Notes under the pieces: model-generated
Database searches by the model: none
Seen by the model: the letters and a program-made list of their open reading frames with translations, nothing else
What the model was told of the DNA's origin: nothing
Program-made: the position numbers and the translations under genes
Shown: positions 6,644 to 10,574 of the stretch, piece by piece
How the letters are laid out: each line of letters opens with the position of its first letter
Numbering within the stretch: position 1 is the first letter of the stretch
NCBI GenBank assembly: GCA_902803305.1
Contig: CADCPL010000192.1
Span: forward strand, 1 to 10,574
DNA: 10,574 bases
Source of the DNA: an uncultured Lachnospiraceae bacterium
GTDB taxonomy: Bacteria; Bacillota; Clostridia; Lachnospirales; Lachnospiraceae
Direction of reading: 5' to 3'

Positions 6644-8160
6644 TGAAGGGAGCGTTTAAGAAAAAATGGAATAACGCTTCGGTCATGACCAAGATGCTGA
6701 TCGCATTTATCGTACCGCTTGTGCTGATGCTCGTTGTTAACATCTATATGTATATAAGCATCAACACAATGATGGAAAGAGTCGATGAGATCTATGTTGT
6801 AAACGTCAGCCTCAATGAACTTGCGGATGATCTGACTTTTCTCCAGAATTCCATGAAGGAATATCTTGAGAGTAAAAGTACGAGCGCGCTGTATGATTAC
6901 TACAAGGCGGAACAGGATTACAGGAATGAACTTGCGGGACTCGATCTTTCGAATTCCGGCACAACGGTATATGCATTGTTTGAGAACATAAGCAACCAGT
7001 CCGAAAATTATCTTACGACAGCCGGAGAGACGATCACCGCCAAACGAGGAAGGAACATAGAAAAGTATAAATCTTCCTACGAAGAGACGGTAAACATGTA
7101 TTCCGATCTTCAGTCATGTATATATGCTCTCAATAACAGCCAGTTCAAGAAGAATACATCGGATTACAGCGTGCTCCTGTCATCACTTCGTTATATGGAG
7201 CTCATTACGATACTGATACTGTTCTTTATCGGAATAGTAAACGTCATCGTTGTGTTCCTCATGACAAAGAGCATGACCATGCCGCTTATCACACTGTCGC
7301 AGGCAGCCAATGAAGTTGCTGCCGGAAACTTTGATGTAGAAGTGCCGGTTACGGAAGGCGGCGATGAGATAAGCGTCGTTTCAAAAGCTTTTGAACAGAT
7401 GCTGGAAAGTATTCAGAGATATATCGAGCAGATCCGCAGCAGCGTGCTTCGTGAGAGTATGCTCAAAGAGCATGAGCTTGTGATGGAAAACAGGATGAAG
7501 GAAGTTCAGCTCCGCTCGCTTCAGGCACAGATCAATCCCCATTTTCTGTTTAATACACTGAACGCCGGAGAGCAGCTGGCCATGATGGAGGGCGCGGAAA
7601 AGACAACGGAATTCATTGAGAACATGGCTGACTTTTTCAGATATAATATCAAGAAGATCGATAACGATGCCACGATCGCCGAAGAGATAGCGCTTGTTGA
7701 TAAATATGTATACATCCTGAACGTAAGATTTACCGGAGAGATCCATTATTCTAAGGATGTTGATGAAAGTGTTATGTCAGTAAGGGTACCCAGCATGATA
7801 ATCCAGCCCATAGTGGAAAATGCGGTTAACTACGGGATAAGGGATATAGATTGGGAAGGACATATCGATCTGAAAGTATCTCAGGATGACGGGAATGTGC
7901 TGTTGTCCATAAGAGATAACGGTATCGGTATGCGGAAGGATCAGATAGACAGGATACTCTCCGGAGAGGCAGCGGGAGAAGTATCGGCTGATCATTCGGC
8001 ATCAAACGGTGTCGGACTCGGAAACGTTATAGAGAGACTCCAGATCTTTACGGGAAGAAGTGATGTCATGGATATCATAAGTGAGGGAGAAGGCTGCGGG
8101 ACCGAGTTTGTGATAAAGGTCCCGAAAGAGATACGACCTGAAGCGGAAGATAAGAGGTAA
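6643..8160 (+). CDS. Sensor histidine kinase, HAMP plus His_kinase (LytS/YesM type)
   Basis: This 505-residue membrane kinase has helix 1 (about 17-39), an all-helical extracytoplasmic region (about 41-182), helix 2 (about 185-207), a HAMP linker (about 207-260) and a coiled-coil lead-in. The His_kinase dimerisation motif QINPHFLFNTLN puts the phospho-accepting histidine at H300. The ATPase domain shows the N box PIVENAVNYG (E392, N393), the G1 box DNGIGM (425-430) and the G2 box GVGLGN (456-461). All catalytic motifs look intact. There is no Cache or PAS domain outside, so the helical region probably does not bind ligand itself and instead receives the signal from the binding protein encoded just upstream, as in XylFII-LytS. 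The ATG overlaps the previous stop (TAATG), with AAGGA just before it. The partner regulator starts 5 bp after its stop. Confidence 0.94.
   Translation: MKGAFKKKWNNASVMTKMLIAFIVPLVLMLVVNIYMYISINTMMERVDEIYVVNVSLNELADDLTFLQNSMKEYLESKSTSALYDYYKAEQDYRNELAGLDLSNSGTTVYALFENISNQSENYLTTAGETITAKRGRNIEKYKSSYEETVNMYSDLQSCIYALNNSQFKKNTSDYSVLLSSLRYMELITILILFFIGIVNVIVVFLMTKSMTMPLITLSQAANEVAAGNFDVEVPVTEGGDEISVVSKAFEQMLESIQRYIEQIRSSVLRESMLKEHELVMENRMKEVQLRSLQAQINPHFLFNTLNAGEQLAMMEGAEKTTEFIENMADFFRYNIKKIDNDATIAEEIALVDKYVYILNVRFTGEIHYSKDVDESVMSVRVPSMIIQPIVENAVNYGIRDIDWEGHIDLKVSQDDGNVLLSIRDNGIGMRKDQIDRILSGEAAGEVSADHSASNGVGLGNVIERLQIFTGRSDVMDIISEGEGCGTEFVIKVPKEIRPEAEDKR
8153..8157 (+). promoter_or_regulatory. 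Ribosome binding site supporting the TTG start of the response regulator
   Basis: AGAGG inside the last codons of the kinase gene lies 8 bases before TTG 8166, and a second purine run (AAGGA, 8159-8163) is 2 bases before it. No ATG or GTG in this frame lies upstream in a sensible place, and the receiver-domain start (YRILLADDE) needs TTG 8166. Confidence 0.65.
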
Positions 8161-8165
8161 GGAAA

Positions 8166-9776
8166 TTGTACAGGATACTACTTGCAGATGACGAAGGGAT
8201 AGTGATCAATTCACTTACGATGATCATATCCAAAAATTTCGAAGGACAGTTTGAGATAGAAACTGCGAAGTCAGGAAGAATGGCAATAGAAGTGGCTGAC
8301 AGGTTCAGACCGGATGTTATCTTCATGGATATTCAGATGCCCGGTATCAACGGTATCGAAGCCATGAAGGAAATAAGAGCGATGCTGCCTTCGGTCATTT
8401 TCGTGGTGCTGACCGCTTATGACAAGTTTGACTATGCCAGGGAAGCGATCGGGCTGGGAGTAATAGATTATCTTAATAAACCGTATAATCAAAAGTCCAT
8501 AGTCACTGTCATCGACAGAGTCATCGAACAACTCGACAAGAGGCGGGAAAAGAGGAGACAGGATCTTCAGATCAAGGAAAGACTGGAGACTGTTGTTCCC
8601 ATAATAGAGAACGGATTTGTATCAAGCATCATTTTTCAGGAACCTTTTGAAGAGGAGATCGAGAATTACAAAAGCCTTATCGGGATCGACACCAATTACG
8701 GGTACATGGCAGCGGTCATGTTCGGAGACATGCAGCAGGGAAATTTCCTGACAAATGCAGCGGGCTCCGCGGTCAAGGCGCAGACCGTGTACTACACCAA
8801 GGTCAGGGAAATGATAAGGGATACTTTTCCGCAGGCCGTGGTCGGAAGTATCAGTTCCAATAAGATACCGGTCTTTGTTCCGAGGAATGACCTTTCGATG
8901 GAGTATCAGGAAAGATCCGATCTGATAGAAAAATGCCGCATGGCTGCAAGACAGATGAGAAGTGCCACGGATATACAATACCGTATAGGGATCGGCGGCA
9001 TCAAAAAACTCAAGAACTGCTACGAATCATACGAAGAGGCACTGAAGGCACTGTATTCCACAAAGGGAAGCGTTGCCCATGTCGATGATCTTCCTATCGC
9101 GGTTTCATACGAAGAAAGCTACCCGGCGGATCTCGAGATTGAGATGTTTGAAAAACTACAGGACGGAGAGGTTGATGCTTGTCTTCTTTGCAGCGGTCGA
9201 TTTTTTGACTGGATGTGCGAAAAACATTCGGATGACATTATGAGCATCAAGTTAAAAGCTCTTGAGTTCGTTCTTCGTGCCGAAAGCGACATGTACAAAA
9301 GCGGCGGTCACCTGTACGAATTTGAGAGCCGTAAGAATTATTTGTCTGATATCAATGAGTTTGCAACGCTTGACGAGATAAGACAGTGGTTCATGGAGAA
9401 AATTAAGAACGCTGCGGCCAATATGACTACCGGAAGCACGGACAGAACTCATTATCTGGTCAGAAAAGCACAGGATTATATAGAAGAAAATGTCAGCCGG
9501 GAGATATCACTGAACGAGATATCCGAAGAACTCAATATCAGCAGCTACTATTTCAGCAAGCTGTTCAAGGAAGAGACCGGAGAAGGGTTCATAGAATACC
9601 TTACAAAGAGAAGAGTCGAAAAGGCAAAAGAGATGCTGAAAGATCCTTCAAAGAGTATAAAGGAAGTAGGAAGTGACTGCGGATATTCGGATCCGAATTA
9701 TTTCTCAAGGATATTCAAGAAGTCTACGGGAATGACACCGACAGAGTATAAGGAGAGAGTAGGAAGTGGATTATAA
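8166..9776 (+). CDS. YesN-type response regulator (REC plus AraC-family HTH)
   Basis: This 536-residue cytoplasmic regulator starts at TTG. The receiver domain (about 1-122) has acidic residues D8 and D9, phospho-acceptor D55 in FMDIQMPG, T83 and K105, a complete set for phosphorylation. The middle part (about 175-300) looks like a degenerate GGDEF-like domain of the kind found in YesN and CdaR proteins, with IGIGGIKK and a following SYEEALKAL helix. A helical linker leads to two AraC-type helix-turn-helix motifs (about 430-533), including LNEISEELNISSYYFSKLFK and the second recognition unit VGSDCGYSDPNYFSRIFKK. It is the partner of the kinase directly upstream. It should activate the sugar ABC transporter genes that begin 11 bp inside its 3' end, and perhaps its own operon. 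No binding site could be identified with confidence. Confidence 0.95.
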   Translation: MYRILLADDEGIVINSLTMIISKNFEGQFEIETAKSGRMAIEVADRFRPDVIFMDIQMPGINGIEAMKEIRAMLPSVIFVVLTAYDKFDYAREAIGLGVIDYLNKPYNQKSIVTVIDRVIEQLDKRREKRRQDLQIKERLETVVPIIENGFVSSIIFQEPFEEEIENYKSLIGIDTNYGYMAAVMFGDMQQGNFLTNAAGSAVKAQTVYYTKVREMIRDTFPQAVVGSISSNKIPVFVPRNDLSMEYQERSDLIEKCRMAARQMRSATDIQYRIGIGGIKKLKNCYESYEEALKALYSTKGSVAHVDDLPIAVSYEESYPADLEIEMFEKLQDGEVDACLLCSGRFFDWMCEKHSDDIMSIKLKALEFVLRAESDMYKSGGHLYEFESRKNYLSDINEFATLDEIRQWFMEKIKNAAANMTTGSTDRTHYLVRKAQDYIEENVSREISLNEISEELNISSYYFSKLFKEETGEGFIEYLTKRRVEKAKEMLKDPSKSIKEVGSDCGYSDPNYFSRIFKKSTGMTPTEYKERVGSGL

Positions 9777-10574
9777 GAAGATACGTACCGTCATATGTAT
9801 ATTATTGTCAGCGGTCCTGATGGCCGGATGCACAAATGCCGCATCGGGAAGCGTCGAAAGCCCTGTGCAGAAAGATGACAAGATACAGATAGGACTGTCC
9901 ATCGATTCTCTTCTTATAGAAAGATGGTCAAGAGAAAGAGACCTGTTTGTGTCAAAAGCTCAGGAACTCGGAGCTGAAGTCAACGTACAGAATGCGAACG
10001 GGATAGTCGAGGAACAGATTAAACAGATCCGATACTTTATAGATAAGAAGGTAGATGTGATCGTGGTGATAGCGATAGACGATCTGGCATTAAGGGATGT
10101 TATAGTAGAGGCCAAAAGACAAGGGATCAAGGTGATCGCATATGACAGGCCCATCAGAAATGCCAATGTGGACCTGTATCTGTCGGTAGACAATGAAAAG
10201 GTCGGCGAGCTGATGGCTCAGTACATCAAGGAGTACATCGGCAATGAGGGAACGATCATCCAGGTAAAAGGATCTCCTACCGATTACAATGTGCAGATGG
10301 TCCAAAACGGATTTGACAGGATATTGTCCACCACCAAGATAAGGGTGGATTATGCCAAGTTTTCCGAAGGATGGGTAGCGGAAAACGGATTTATCGTTAC
10401 GGATGAATACTTAAAAAAGGGTAAGATACCGGACGCGATAATGTGCGGCAATGACAATCTTGCAGCCAATGCGATAAGAGCGCTCATTGAGCACCGCCTG
10501 GGAGGAAAGGTATGTGTTGTCGGTCAGGATGCGGACCTTGAAGCATGTCAGAGGATAGTGGAAGGAATGCAGTA
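9766..10574 (+). CDS. xylF: XylF-type D-xylose ABC transporter substrate-binding lipoprotein, 3' end outside the window
   Basis: The first 269 residues are present and the frame runs off the window open. GTG 9766 starts it, with AGGAG at 9751-9755 and AGGAA just before the start; it overlaps the regulator stop by 11 bp. No later start would keep the signal peptide. A lipoprotein signal (KKIR, hydrophobic run, LMAGC) predicts lipid attachment at C22. The mature domain carries XylF landmarks in order: IGLSIDSLLIERW (W54), QNANG (75-79), AYDR (125-128), DNEKVGEL (142-149), GSPTDYN (169-175), GW (202-203), GNDN (228-231) and GQDADLEACQRIVEG (253-267). These include the aromatic and polar positions that hold the sugar in XylF/ChvE proteins. 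It should capture D-xylose or a similar sugar for an ABC importer, whose ATPase and permease genes are expected just downstream. Another pentose or aldose remains possible. Confidence 0.88.
   Translation, partial: MDYKKIRTVICILLSAVLMAGCTNAASGSVESPVQKDDKIQIGLSIDSLLIERWSRERDLFVSKAQELGAEVNVQNANGIVEEQIKQIRYFIDKKVDVIVVIAIDDLALRDVIVEAKRQGIKVIAYDRPIRNANVDLYLSVDNEKVGELMAQYIKEYIGNEGTIIQVKGSPTDYNVQMVQNGFDRILSTTKIRVDYAKFSEGWVAENGFIVTDEYLKKGKIPDAIMCGNDNLAANAIRALIEHRLGGKVCVVGQDADLEACQRIVEGMQ

Overview
The window looks like chromosomal DNA of a Lachnospiraceae-type Clostridia (Butyrivibrio/Roseburia relatives). The reasons are moderate GC by eye, AGA/AGG- and ATA-rich codon use, AGGAG-type ribosome binding sites with occasional GTG and TTG starts, a nucleotidyltransferase and an MBOAT/SGNH pair that read like Lachnospiraceae proteins, and a YesN-type signalling operon. 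No tRNA, rRNA, CRISPR array, insertion sequence or phage gene was seen, and no gene-free stretch exceeds 100 bases.

Left part (1-3438). A sugar-phosphate nucleotidyltransferase, cut at its 5' end by the window edge, runs rightward. It meets tail-to-tail, with a 7-bp overlap, a leftward two-gene operon: an MBOAT O-acyltransferase (1960-3438) followed 2 bp later by a membrane-anchored SGNH/AlgX-like partner (911-1957). Such a pair typically moves an acyl group, usually acetyl, across the membrane onto an extracellular glycan. The acceptor cannot be told from the sequence.

Middle (3439-5571). A 98-bp divergent intergenic region holds the leftward promoter of the MBOAT operon and the rightward promoter of ftsH, interleaved with each other. 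FtsH is a complete membrane AAA+ zinc protease with a very acidic tail. It is followed by a strong stem-loop terminator.

Right part (5573-10574). A tightly packed operon encodes a membrane-anchored periplasmic-type binding protein, a HAMP/His_kinase sensor kinase, a YesN-type response regulator (REC plus AraC HTH) and the start of a XylF-type D-xylose-binding lipoprotein that runs off the window. Adjacent genes overlap by 1 or 11 bp or are 5 bp apart. The order matches the three-component XylFII-LytS-YesN xylose-sensing system with xylFGH described in Clostridium beijerinckii. The likely logic is that the anchored binding protein binds a sugar outside the cell and touches the all-helical sensor domain of the kinase. 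The kinase then phosphorylates the regulator, which drives the sugar ABC transporter downstream. The sensor binding protein does not share XylF's signature residues, so its ligand is open.

The most unusual signal is at two starts, the MBOAT gene and the anchored binding protein. Both lack a normal Shine-Dalgarno and have a TGn-TATAAT-like extended -10 ending 6-7 nt before ATG, which predicts leaderless mRNAs.
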